This document shows, piece after piece, positions 1 through 6,365 of a stretch of 10,505 nucleotides of DNA. The translations under genes were made by a program, and so were the position numbers. Under the pieces are notes generated by a model that worked only from the letters and a program-made list of their open reading frames with translations, ran no database searches and was not told the DNA's origin. The stretch's first letter is position 1. The number at the start of each line of letters is the position of its first letter. Location of the stretch: positions 1 through 10,505 of the forward strand of contig VGDA01000086.1 in the NCBI GenBank assembly GCA_016869915.1, given 5' to 3'. This stretch comes from Alphaproteobacteria bacterium (GTDB taxonomy: Bacteria > Pseudomonadota > Alphaproteobacteria > CACIAM-22H2).

Positions 1-207
1 GAAGGTCCACATGAAGACGTCGCCGGCGAAGCGACCCGGCGAGCCATCGCCGTTGAAGTTCCGGCCCTTCGGCCCGGGATTCGCGAGGCATTCGTCGATG
101 CCCTCGGCGAGGAGCGCCACGAGGCGCGGCGGGATGGCGCGGCGCAGGCAGATCACGCCGTCACGCGCGAAATCCCCGAGCTGGGCTGGGCTGGGCATGT
201 GGCTCAT
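1..207 (-). CDS. Phytanoyl-CoA dioxygenase family protein, N-terminal part (cut by window edge)
   Basis: The first 69 codons are visible and the gene continues beyond the left edge. The protein opens with MSHMPSPAQLGDFARDGVIC, followed by LRRAIPPRLVALLAEGIDEC and later GRFAGDVFMWTF. This is the usual opening of PhyH-type Fe(II)/2-oxoglutarate oxygenases: a 'F..DG.v.lr' strand, an 'L...id' helix, then a 'GRF.gD...W' segment. The HxD...H iron ligands and the 2-oxoglutarate-binding Arg lie further downstream, so activity cannot be judged here. The substrate is unknown; the family hydroxylates many small molecules. I chose ATG 207; an in-frame ATG at 198 is possible. Neither has a clear Shine-Dalgarno sequence. 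The gene is divergent from the GAF-GGDEF remnant, with about 92 bases shared upstream. Confidence 0.72.
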   Translation of the reverse strand, partial: MSHMPSPAQLGDFARDGVICLRRAIPPRLVALLAEGIDECLANPGPKGRNFNGDGSPGRFAGDVFMWTF

Positions 208-299
208 GGGTGCAGATTGATCCACGCGACGGGCTCTCGCAAGGCGGCGCAGCCGTCGCAGGGCTGGATTCCAACGGCGTGAACCCGGACACTCCGCGC

Positions 300-635
300 A
301 TGGAACGCCCCGCCCGCCCCGCCAACGAGGACGCGCGCCAGCGCGCGCTGGACGAGACCGGATTGCTCGACACCCGGCCCGACGCCGAATTCGACGACAT
401 CTCCGCGCTCGTGGCCGCGAAGCTCGGGGTCCCGACATGCCTCGTCTCGCTCGCCGACCGCGATCGCCAGTGGTTCAAGTCGCGGCACGGCCTCGACGCC
501 AGGCGCCCGATGGCAACGGCCGGGTCATGCGCGAGGTCTCGCGCTTCGAGACGACGGCGCAGTCGCTCAGCGGCGCGATGTCGACGATCGTGCTGCGCGA
601 ATCCCTCCAGCGCCTCGCCCTCGTCGACGAGCTGA
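300..635 (+). pseudogene. Truncated GAF-domain fragment, N-terminal remnant of a GAF-GGDEF protein
   Basis: From ATG 300 the reading MERPARPANEDARQRALDET, then GLLDTRPDAEFDDISALVAA and VSLADRDRQWFKSRHGLDAR, is the typical start of the GAF domain in GAF-GGDEF proteins: an 'R..aL...GLLDT' helix, an 'EFD.i..l.a..lgvP' helix, then the 'VSL.d.dRQWFKS..GLDA' strand. Recognisable GAF sequence ends at about codon 67 or 68 (near 503). The frame then runs through Arg/Ser-rich nonsense to a stop at 633-635. The GGDEF domain resumes one frame away (+2/-1). About two thirds of a normal GAF domain is missing, so a deletion of length 3n+1, or a deletion plus a frameshift, is the simplest reading. The fragment and the next entry were probably one gene spanning 300-1114. 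No clear ribosome binding site precedes ATG 300. Confidence 0.6.
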
Positions 636-1114
636 CCGGCCTGCCGAACCGGCGCGCCTTCATGAGCGGCGCGACGCGCATCGCGGGCCGCGCGCGGCGC
701 TCGAGGGAGACGATCGTCGTTGCGATGTTCGACGTCGACCGCTTCAAGTCGATCAACGACCAGCTCGGCCACGACGAGGGCGACCGCGTGCTCCGCCGCC
801 TCGCGGAGATCGCGACGGCCACGTTCCGCCAGGAGGACCTCGTCGGACGGCTCGGCGGCGAGGAGTCCGGGATCCTGCTGGTCGGCGCGGAGGACGGCGT
901 GCGCAAGCGCCTCGAGTTCCTGCGCGAGACGATCGAGCGCGCGGGGATCCTCCGCGACCGCGCCGTCACCGTCTCGGTCGGCTACGCCGTGGGGTCGCCC
1001 GGGGACCCGCAGCCGCTCGACGTGCTCCTCAAGGCCGCCGACACGGCGCTCTACGCGGCCAAAAACGCAGGCCGCAACCGCGTGATGCCGGAGGCCGGCG
1101 CGCCGCCGGCCTGA
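527..1114 (+). CDS. GGDEF-domain protein (diguanylate cyclase-like) with degenerate GGEES signature
   Basis: GGDEF domains make cyclic di-GMP from two GTP. From ATG 527 (195 residues) there is a helical linker, then LVDELTGLPNRRAF (about 32-45), FDVDRFKSINDQLGHDEGD (68-86) with metal-binding Asp 69 and guanine-binding Asn 77, and the C-terminal KNAGRNRV (179-186). The active-site loop at 110-114 reads GGEES where GGEEF is expected; the Ser codon TCC (866-868) is one base from TTC. The inhibitory I-site RxxD is intact as RQED (101-104), exactly five residues before the loop. The frame is open from ATG 437, but 437-503 overlaps GAF-coding sequence in another frame, so the real start is uncertain; no start has a good Shine-Dalgarno sequence. 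The gene is probably the 3' half of a broken GAF-GGDEF gene. It ends 15 bases from dctM, convergently. Confidence 0.75.
   Translation: MREVSRFETTAQSLSGAMSTIVLRESLQRLALVDELTGLPNRRAFMSGATRIAGRARRSRETIVVAMFDVDRFKSINDQLGHDEGDRVLRRLAEIATATFRQEDLVGRLGGEESGILLVGAEDGVRKRLEFLRETIERAGILRDRAVTVSVGYAVGSPGDPQPLDVLLKAADTALYAAKNAGRNRVMPEAGAPPA
1093..1111. terminator. GC-rich hairpin at the GGDEF/dctM convergent junction
   Basis: A perfect 8-bp stem, GGCCGGCG (1093-1100) with CGCCGGCC (1104-1111), encloses a 3-base loop. It lies in the last codons of the GGDEF gene and about 20 bases past the dctM stop on the other strand. There is no T-tract on either side, so it is not a classical intrinsic terminator. 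Such stems are common by chance in GC-rich DNA; its place between convergent genes is the only support. Confidence 0.3.
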
Positions 1115-1129
1115 CGCGCCGCGGCCCCG

Positions 1130-2404
1130 TCAGGACTTCAGGAGCCTCGGCAGCCAGGTCGAGAACTCCGGCACCAGGCAGAGCAGCACCACCACGATCG
1201 TCTCGGCGACGAAGAACGGCCAGGTCGTCGCGAAGAGCTGCCAGATGCTGATATTGGCGATCCTGCACACGACGAACATGCAGACGCCGACGGGGGGCGT
1301 GATCAGGCCGAGCGTCAGCGTGAGGATCACCACCATCGCGAATTGCAGCGGGTCGATGCCGAGGAGCTTCACGGCCGGCATCAGCAGCGGCACGAAGAGG
1401 ATGACCGCCGGGCCGGGCTCCAGGAACGTGCCGATGATCGTCAGCGCCAGCGCCAGCGCCAGCAGGAAGAGCAGCTTGTTGCCGCCGAAGAGCTTGCCGA
1501 AGTCGTGCACGTAGTCGGTGATCCCGCCGCGCGTCAGAACCCAGGACATCAGCTCCGAGGCGGCGAGCACCAGGTAGATCGCCGCCGTGATCTGCGCCGT
1601 CACGACCAGGCATTCCCACACCGCGCGCGGCGTGAGCTGCCGGAAGACGAAGAAGCCCAGGAGCAGGGCATAGAGGCAGGCGACGCCGCCCGCCTCGGTG
1701 GTGGTGAAGATGCCCGATGATGCGCCGCGGATGATCACCACCGGCAGGGTGAGGATCAGGATGCCCTCGACGACGAGCCGCCTGCCCTCGCCCTTCTCGA
1801 GCTTGAAGGTCGATTTCGGCAGGTCGCCCCTGAGCCCATGCAGGAAGATCACCACGGAGATCGCCGCGGCCAGCATCAGGCCAGGCACCACCCCGGCGGC
1901 GAACAGGTCGATCACCGAGACCTGCGTCACCGCGCTGAACACGATCATGATCACCGAGGGCGGGATGATCGGCCCCATCATCGAGGACGCGACCACGACC
2001 GAGGCGGCGTATTCCTTCCGGTAGCCCTCCTTGGGCATCTCCTTGATGAAGATCTGTCCCAGCGCGGCGGCGTCGCCGACGGCCGTGCCGGAGATGCCCG
2101 AGAACATCACCGCCGAGACGACGCAGGCATAGGCCGTGCCGCCGGGCACGTTGCGCGTCAGCATCATCGAGAAGCGGATCAGCCGCTCGGTGATCCCGCT
2201 GCGTCCCATCACCTCGCCCGCGAGGATGTAGAAGGGGGCGGCGAGCAGCACGAAGCTGTCGATGCCCGTGAACATGCGCGTGGGCACCGCGACGAAGCGC
2301 AGGTCGAGCGCCCAGATGCCGATGACGCTTGCCATGCCGATCGCGAAGGCGACCGGCACGCCGATGACGAGGAACAGGGCGAAGGCTATCCCGAGCGCGA
2401 TCAC
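1130..2404 (-). CDS. dctM: TRAP transporter large permease subunit (DctM family)
   Basis: This is the main membrane subunit of a TRAP transporter, a Na+-coupled importer of carboxylates fed by a periplasmic binding protein. The 424 residues match the usual DctM length and form about 12 hydrophobic segments. Family signatures are MFSGISGTAVGDAAALGQIF (about 100-119), SSMMGPIIPPSVIMIV (140-155), FLEPGPAVILFVPLLMP (327-343) and GLITPPVGVCMFVV (366-379). It ends in PEFSTWLPRLLKS, typical of the family C-terminus. The start is GTG 2404, whose GTGA overlaps the dctQ stop by four bases. A GGAGG lies 7 bases upstream inside dctQ. The open frame continues further upstream, but that sequence is the dctQ gene read out of frame. 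Translation is probably coupled to dctQ. The substrate cannot be read from this subunit. Confidence 0.95.
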   Translation of the reverse strand: MIALGIAFALFLVIGVPVAFAIGMASVIGIWALDLRFVAVPTRMFTGIDSFVLLAAPFYILAGEVMGRSGITERLIRFSMMLTRNVPGGTAYACVVSAVMFSGISGTAVGDAAALGQIFIKEMPKEGYRKEYAASVVVASSMMGPIIPPSVIMIVFSAVTQVSVIDLFAAGVVPGLMLAAAISVVIFLHGLRGDLPKSTFKLEKGEGRRLVVEGILILTLPVVIIRGASSGIFTTTEAGGVACLYALLLGFFVFRQLTPRAVWECLVVTAQITAAIYLVLAASELMSWVLTRGGITDYVHDFGKLFGGNKLLFLLALALALTIIGTFLEPGPAVILFVPLLMPAVKLLGIDPLQFAMVVILTLTLGLITPPVGVCMFVVCRIANISIWQLFATTWPFFVAETIVVVLLCLVPEFSTWLPRLLKS

Positions 2405-2910
2405 GCCATGTCCTCCGGCCGCAACCCGCCGGCCTGCGGCACCATGGAGGGCGGCAGGACGAGAAGGCACAGGATCTTGATGGTCATGAGGATCCCGCCG
2501 ATGCCAACCGACAGGTAGGGCACCTCCATCGGGATGCCGGAGGCCGGCGAGACCTGCCCCGTGTCGAGGCCGTAGCGCGTGCCGAAGAAGGCGAGGATGG
2601 CGGCGAAGGCCAGCATGACCAGCAGGATCGCGTAGTGCAGCGCCAGCTTGGCGATCCGGTTCCCGATGCCGCCGAGGATTCCGGCCGCCATGTGCTCGCC
2701 CCGGAACACCGCCGCCGAGCCCGCGATGAAAGCGACCCAGGCCATGGTGTAGCGCATGACCTCCTCGGACCATTCCAGCGGGTCGTTGAGGACGTAGCGC
2801 CACAGCACCTGCGCGAGGTTGACGACGATCGCGACGCCGACGAGCAGCGCGGCGAAGACCTCGCAGGCCCGCGAGAGGGAGCCGGCGAAACGCAAGACGA
2901 ACTGGTTCAC
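2401..2910 (-). CDS. dctQ: TRAP transporter small permease subunit (DctQ family)
   Basis: This is the small membrane subunit that pairs with DctM. Its 169 residues contain four hydrophobic segments (about 15-35, 54-69, 88-110 and 132-152). The family signature is clear: LWRYVLNDPLEWSEEVMRYT (about 36-55), followed by AWVAFIAGSAAVFRGEH. The start is GTG 2910, directly after a purine-rich GGGGGT at short spacing; no better start lies upstream before the dctP stop. The 3' end (…RPEDMA, stop 2403-2401) overlaps the dctM start. It sits 76 bases after dctP, and that gap holds two hairpins, so its expression relative to dctP may be reduced (inference). Confidence 0.94.
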   Translation of the reverse strand: MNQFVLRFAGSLSRACEVFAALLVGVAIVVNLAQVLWRYVLNDPLEWSEEVMRYTMAWVAFIAGSAAVFRGEHMAAGILGGIGNRIAKLALHYAILLVMLAFAAILAFFGTRYGLDTGQVSPASGIPMEVPYLSVGIGGILMTIKILCLLVLPPSMVPQAGGLRPEDMA

Positions 2911-2928
2911 GCGACCCCCGTTTGCCGA

Positions 2929-2945
2929 TCCCGCCCCCGGCGGGA
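2929..2945 (-). promoter_or_regulatory. Second, smaller hairpin just ahead of the dctQ start
   Basis: TCCCGCC (2929-2935) pairs perfectly with GGCGGGA (2939-2945) around a 3-base loop. In the dctPQM transcript it lies about 18 bases before the GTG start of dctQ, close to the likely ribosome binding site. It could limit initiation at dctQ or act with the larger hairpin next to it. This is inference from position and pairing only. Confidence 0.4.
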
Positions 2946-2947
2946 AG

Positions 2948-2979
2948 GGGCGGCGCCCGCCTTCGCGGGGGCGCCGCCC
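2948..2979 (-). promoter_or_regulatory. Strong hairpin in the dctP-dctQ gap (REP-like; mRNA stabiliser or attenuator)
   Basis: An 11-bp perfect stem pairs 2948-2958 (gggcggcgccc) with 2969-2979 (gggcgccgccc) around a 10-base loop. It starts 8 bases after the dctP stop codon. No T-tract follows, so full termination is unlikely. Stem-loops between binding-protein and permease genes are a known way to keep the binding-protein mRNA more stable and abundant, as in the malE-malF gap of enteric bacteria. The sequence also resembles the short GC palindromes dispersed in many high-GC genomes; whether it is repeated cannot be seen from one copy. Confidence 0.5.
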
Positions 2980-2986
2980 GCCCTCG

Positions 2987-4018
2987 TCACTCGCCGTACA
3001 CCAGCTTGCTCGATTCCGCGACCGCGGCCATGAACTCCTTGACCAGCGGCTCGCCCACCTGCTGCTCGATGAACTTCCGCACGGGCTCCTGCGTGACCTT
3101 GCGGAAGGTCTCCTTCTCGGCCGCCGTGGTGATGTGGACCTGCACGCCCTTCGCGCGGATCTTGCCGAGGTATTCCTCGTGCAGCTGCGCCTTCAGCGTC
3201 CCCGAGACCGAGGAGAAGACCCGCGCGCCCTCGGAGACGATCTGGCGATGGTCGGGCGAGAGCTTGCCGAAGAACTCGTCGTTGATCATCACCGCGTGCA
3301 GCCCGAAGATGTGCTCGTTGATCGACATGTGCTTCTGCACGTCGGCGATGCCGAAGTCGTGGACGATCAGGGTCGCGTTCTCCTGGCCGGAGACCACGCC
3401 CTGCTTGAGCGCCAGCACCATCTCCGCCGCGCTGATCGGCGTCGGGGTAGCGCCGAGCGAACGCATGAAGGTCATGTAGACCGGGCTTTCCATCGTCCGC
3501 ATCTTCAGGCCCTTCATGTCGTCCGCGGTGCGGATGGGCCGGTCGTTGTTGGTCAGGTTGCGGAAGCCGTTCTCCGACCAGTGCAGCACGCGCACGCGCG
3601 TCTGCTTGCGCATGTCCTCGGCCATCCGCTTCGCGAAGGGATGGTCGAAGAACGCCCAGGCGACCGGCGAGGACGGGAACGTGTAGGGGATCGAGAAGAC
3701 CTGGATCGGCCGGTAGAAGCCGGCGATCGCGCCGTCCGCGGCGAGGCCCATCTCGAGCGAGCCCTGGCGGACCTGCTCCATGATCTCGCGCTCGCCGCCC
3801 GCGCCGCCGTGGATGCGGCGGACCTGGATCTTCTTGTCGCTCCGGGATTCGACGTAGGTCTGGAAGGCCATCATCGCCTTCGCCTCGGCTGCCTCGAGGC
3901 TCGGCACGACCGTGGCGAACGCGATCTTGACCTGGGCGCTCGCGGCGTCGGCCAGCCCGAGGAAGGCGCCGACGGCGGCGAGCGCGCTCCACGCGCGCAT
4001 TCTGGACAAGAGCTTCAT
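2987..4018 (-). CDS. dctP: TRAP transporter periplasmic substrate-binding protein (DctP family)
   Basis: This exported binding protein captures the ligand and hands it to DctQM. It has 343 residues, the usual length. A signal peptide covers about 1-28 (basic MKLLSRMR, hydrophobic core, then ADAASA before QVKIAF). The mature protein shows FRNLTNNDRPIRTADDMKGL (152-171) leading into KMRTMES. Arg 174 there corresponds to the Arg that clamps the substrate carboxylate in the family. LALKQGVVSGQENA (202-215) is the second family motif. ATG 4018 is chosen because GGGAGGA sits about 5 bases upstream and the signal peptide begins there; an in-frame ATG 24 bases upstream lacks these. The substrate is probably an organic acid; it is not determined. 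The gene is first in dctPQM and has its own likely promoter at 4070-4099. Confidence 0.95.
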   Translation of the reverse strand: MKLLSRMRAWSALAAVGAFLGLADAASAQVKIAFATVVPSLEAAEAKAMMAFQTYVESRSDKKIQVRRIHGGAGGEREIMEQVRQGSLEMGLAADGAIAGFYRPIQVFSIPYTFPSSPVAWAFFDHPFAKRMAEDMRKQTRVRVLHWSENGFRNLTNNDRPIRTADDMKGLKMRTMESPVYMTFMRSLGATPTPISAAEMVLALKQGVVSGQENATLIVHDFGIADVQKHMSINEHIFGLHAVMINDEFFGKLSPDHRQIVSEGARVFSSVSGTLKAQLHEEYLGKIRAKGVQVHITTAAEKETFRKVTQEPVRKFIEQQVGEPLVKEFMAAVAESSKLVYGE

Positions 4019-4069
4019 TCGATCCTCCCTGTGGTCTTCCATGCGCCCTAGATGGACGCCTTCGCTGCG

Positions 4070-4099
4070 ACCTTAGCGATGCCACGCCGCGAGCGTCAA
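4070..4099 (-). promoter_or_regulatory. Likely promoter of dctPQM
   Basis: On the minus strand TTGACG (4099-4094, five of six matches to TTGACA) is followed after 18 bases by TAAGGT (4075-4070) within GCTAAGGTC. The form TTGACGC…GCTA also resembles the published Caulobacter housekeeping consensus (TTGaCgS-N10-14-GCTAnAwC), with a 15-base gap here. Transcription would start near 4063, leaving a leader of about 45 bases before dctP. It lies just after the hairpin that follows the upstream gene. Confidence 0.5.
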
Positions 4100-4110
4100 A
4101 CGCGATGGCT

Positions 4111-4133
4111 GCCGCGTCGCCGGAGGACGCGGC
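4111..4133 (-). terminator. Hairpin after the amidohydrolase gene
   Basis: GCCGCGTC (4111-4118) pairs perfectly with GACGCGGC (4126-4133) around a 7-base loop. It begins six bases past the stop codon of the amidohydrolase-like gene and ends before the likely dctP promoter. No T-tract follows. The order gene end, hairpin, promoter, dctP suggests the two units are transcribed at least partly separately. Confidence 0.42.
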
Positions 4134-4139
4134 CGCGCG

Positions 4140-5207
4140 TCAGCAGGGCACGCCGGCGCGGAAGGTGCGCAGCGCCCTCCATCCGTCCTCCGAGCGGCGA
4201 AGCACGGCGAGGTCGGCGCAGGCGCCTGGCGCGAGCGTACCGGCCTCGCCCGCGAGCCCGAGGATCCCGGCCGGGCGCGTCGTGGCCGCCGCGAAGGCCG
4301 CCGCCTCCGGCATGCCCGCGTCCACCAGCCGCGAGATCACCAGCGGCAGGTCGTGGCGCGCCGCCCTGCCGACATGCATCACGTACATGTCGCTCGAGAC
4401 CGTGTCGGGGAGGAAGCCGTCGGCGATCGCGATGCGGGCGACCTCCGCGTCGTAGGCCGCCGTCCCGTGCCCGACGTCGAAGAGCACGCCGCGCGCCCGC
4501 GCGGCCCGTGCGGCAGGGTGGACGCGCTTGCGCCCATCCAGCACGTTCTTCGAGCCCATGTAGCAATAGGTGACGACATCGCCCGGCCGGAGCAGCGCGA
4601 GCTGCTCGGCCACCGGCCAGTCGACGTCCTCGCGCGCGCCGAACAGGATCGGCCTGCCGCTGCGCGCCGCCGCCTCGAGCGCGCGGTCCATCACCCAGCG
4701 CGGATCCGTCGCCCCGCAGGAGAAGCGGCTGAGGTTGACGGAGATCCCCCAGACATCCGCGCCCGCCTGCGCGATCGCGGCGACGCAGGCGGAGACGTCG
4801 ATGTCGGCCGGGTCGCCATAGCATGCGAGCGGCGTCGCCTCGCCGCGCGCCGAGACGTTGAGCGCCATGCGCACGCGCGTGCGGCACGCGCGCACCACGT
4901 CGTCGCGATAGGCGGGCCAGGTCAGCGCGCCGGCATCGCCCTGCGAGAGCGCGGTCGTCACGCCCGCCGGCAGCATGTAGCGGTCCGGGCAGATGCCGTA
5001 TTTCGACCCGCCGCGCGCTGGATGCGCGTGCAGGTCCACGAGACCGGGGACGAGCATGGCGTCGGGGAACTCGAGCACCATGCGCGCATCGGTCCCCTCG
5101 CCCGCATCGACGATGCGCCCGTCGCGGACCGCGACGGCGCCGGGGCCGTCGCGGCCGGTGTCGGCGCAGAGGACCCGCCCCGCGCGGATGATGAGGTCGA
5201 CCGTCAT
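4140..5207 (-). CDS. Amidohydrolase/deacetylase-like metallohydrolase with altered metal site
   Basis: The 355 residues follow the amidohydrolase-superfamily plan: a small β domain at both ends (DLIIRAGRVL, 4-13; GTLAPGACADLAVL, 323-336) around a TIM barrel. VDLHAHPARGGSKYGICPDR (57-76), GVTTALSQGDAG (82-93), LLRPGDVVTYC (205-215), RGVLFDVGHG (239-248) and GFLPDTVSSD (264-273) match the group containing Atu3266 and EF0837, which cleaves acylated small molecules. His 60, His 62, His 247 and Asp 273 are kept. From memory of the family, the bridging Lys appears replaced by Ser 156 (GISVNL), the first barrel His by FG at 189-190, and the His of 'THC' by Tyr 214. The site may hold one metal or have another activity. 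ATG 5207 is preceded by GGGAGG at about 10 bases. It is upstream of dctPQM, same strand, 121 bases away. Family sure, function not. Confidence 0.85.
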   Translation of the reverse strand: MTVDLIIRAGRVLCADTGRDGPGAVAVRDGRIVDAGEGTDARMVLEFPDAMLVPGLVDLHAHPARGGSKYGICPDRYMLPAGVTTALSQGDAGALTWPAYRDDVVRACRTRVRMALNVSARGEATPLACYGDPADIDVSACVAAIAQAGADVWGISVNLSRFSCGATDPRWVMDRALEAAARSGRPILFGAREDVDWPVAEQLALLRPGDVVTYCYMGSKNVLDGRKRVHPAARAARARGVLFDVGHGTAAYDAEVARIAIADGFLPDTVSSDMYVMHVGRAARHDLPLVISRLVDAGMPEAAAFAAATTRPAGILGLAGEAGTLAPGACADLAVLRRSEDGWRALRTFRAGVPC

Positions 5208-5287
5208 GCGCGCAAGCCCTCCCGTCGGAAGCGGGTCGACGCGCGCCATGCGGCGACGGCGCGACGCGGACGGATCTGACAGCAGGC

Positions 5288-5323
5288 GGCGGCGCCGGGC
5301 AAGCACGCAGCCTTCGCGCCGCC
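5288..5323. promoter_or_regulatory. Inverted repeat in the divergent intergenic region
   Basis: GGCGGCGC (5288-5295) and GCGCCGCC (5316-5323) are perfect inverted arms separated by 20 bases, between the divergent amidohydrolase-like and hydratase genes (gap 5208-5399). It could be an operator shared by both promoters, but 8-bp GC-only arms also occur by chance here. No regulator gene is visible next to it. Confidence 0.2.
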
Positions 5324-5390
5324 TTCGGGTTTTCCGCGCGGATCGCGGCCACGGAGGCTAGGCTCGCTCCGGCGCGACGCGCGGAGGAGG

Positions 5391-5402
5391 AGGACGGCGA
5401 TG
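5391..5402 (+). promoter_or_regulatory. Strong Shine-Dalgarno of the hydratase gene
   Basis: A run of GGAGGAGGAGGA ends about 6 bases before ATG 5400, the best ribosome binding site in the window. It fixes the start of the hydratase gene. Further upstream, GCTAGGCTC at 5357-5365 could be a -10 element, but I see no matching -35. Confidence 0.6.
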
Positions 5403-6191
5403 GAGGATTCGAGCGCGCGGGCTTCGTCGGAACTGCTGCTGCGCAGCTGGCGCGACGGCACGGTGATCGACGCCCTGCCCGCGCATCTGCGGCCCGCGAC
5501 CCGGGCCGACGGCTATGCGATCCAGGCGCATCTCGAGGGCGCTGGCGCCGGCGCGCTGCGCGGCTGGAAGATCGCGGCGACGAGCATCGCGGGCCAGCGG
5601 CATATCGGCGTCGATGGCCCGCTCGCGGGCAGGCTCCTCGCCTCCATGGTGCATGGCGACGGCGCGACGCTCGCGCTCGGCGCCAACCGCATGCGCGTCG
5701 CCGAGCCCGAATTCGCCTTCGTGATGGCACGCGACCTCGAGCCGCGCGCGGAACCGTGGCCCGTCGACGAGGTCATGGCGCGCGTCGCGGCCCTGCATCT
5801 CGCGATCGAGGTGCCGGACTCGCGTTTCGCGGATTTCGCAACGGCCGGCGCGGCGCAGCTGGTCGCGGACAATGCCTGCGCACACCAGTTCGTGCTCGGG
5901 CCGGAGGCCCCGCCCGCCTGGCGCGGCCTCGACCTCGCCGCGCATGTCGTGCATGGCCGCGTCGGCGAGCGCCCGCCGCGCGAGGGGCGCGGGGCGAATG
6001 TTCTCGGCGACCCGCGCATCGCGCTGGCCTGGATCGCGAACGAATTGTCGCGCCACGGCATGGTGCTGGCGGCGGGCCAGTTCGTCACCACGGGCACCTG
6101 CATGCAGCCGCTGGAGATCGCGGCCGGCGACGAGGTCGTCGCCGATTTCGGCATCCTCGGGCGCGTCTCGCTGCGCTTCGCGGCCACCTGA
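5400..6191 (+). CDS. 2-keto-4-pentenoate hydratase-like enzyme (MhpD/HpaH type, FAH superfamily)
   Basis: Enzymes of this group add water to 2-hydroxydienoates, or decarboxylate related 2-oxo acids, late in meta-cleavage pathways of aromatic compounds, in the cytoplasm. The 263 residues match the usual 260-270. GWKIAATS (55-62) carries the conserved Lys 57. AEPEFAFVMARDL (101-113) supplies the Mg2+ ligands Glu 102 and Glu 104, and AIEVPDSRF (135-143) supplies the third, Glu 137. FVTTGTC (228-234) is the family's 'vvtG' turn near the C-terminus. All the expected catalytic residues are present. The start ATG 5400 follows a strong GGAGGAGG. The gene is divergent from the amidohydrolase-like gene. 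An aldolase of the type that follows such hydratases is found at 9355-10137. The exact substrate and the choice between hydratase and decarboxylase are not determined. Confidence 0.88.
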   Translation: MEDSSARASSELLLRSWRDGTVIDALPAHLRPATRADGYAIQAHLEGAGAGALRGWKIAATSIAGQRHIGVDGPLAGRLLASMVHGDGATLALGANRMRVAEPEFAFVMARDLEPRAEPWPVDEVMARVAALHLAIEVPDSRFADFATAGAAQLVADNACAHQFVLGPEAPPAWRGLDLAAHVVHGRVGERPPREGRGANVLGDPRIALAWIANELSRHGMVLAAGQFVTTGTCMQPLEIAAGDEVVADFGILGRVSLRFAAT

Positions 6192-6295
6192 CCACGCCCA
6201 GGGAAATCGCATCCAGGCACATTCGCGGGGCGCCCGGGCAAGCTACGCGTCGCCCGCTCCGATCTTGTCCATCGTTCGATGGATGCGACTCCCGG

Positions 6296-6324
6296 TTGTT
6301 GGCCTGCCGGGGCGGGCATACACT
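6296..6324 (+). promoter_or_regulatory. Likely promoter of the lipoprotein gene
   Basis: TTGTTG (6296-6301) is followed after exactly 17 bases by TACACT (6319-6324), four of six matches to TATAAT. Transcription would start near 6331, about 35 bases before ATG 6366. It lies in the 174-base gap after the hydratase gene, which otherwise holds nothing I recognise. Compared with surrounding DNA this stretch is relatively AT-rich, which helps the call. Confidence 0.45.
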
Positions 6325-6365
6325 CGCGGACGGCCATTTCCTTATTCGGTTGGGAGAAAACCGTC

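Noticed and set aside
208..299. Possible TTGCGA-N17-CAATCT promoter giving a leaderless phytanoyl-CoA dioxygenase transcript
   Set aside because: The -10 matches only two of six positions; not supportable.
4096..5730. Long minus-strand open frame (544 codons) overlapping the amidohydrolase and hydratase genes
   Set aside because: Low-complexity Arg/Ala-rich translation; the overlapped genes have clear catalytic motifs.
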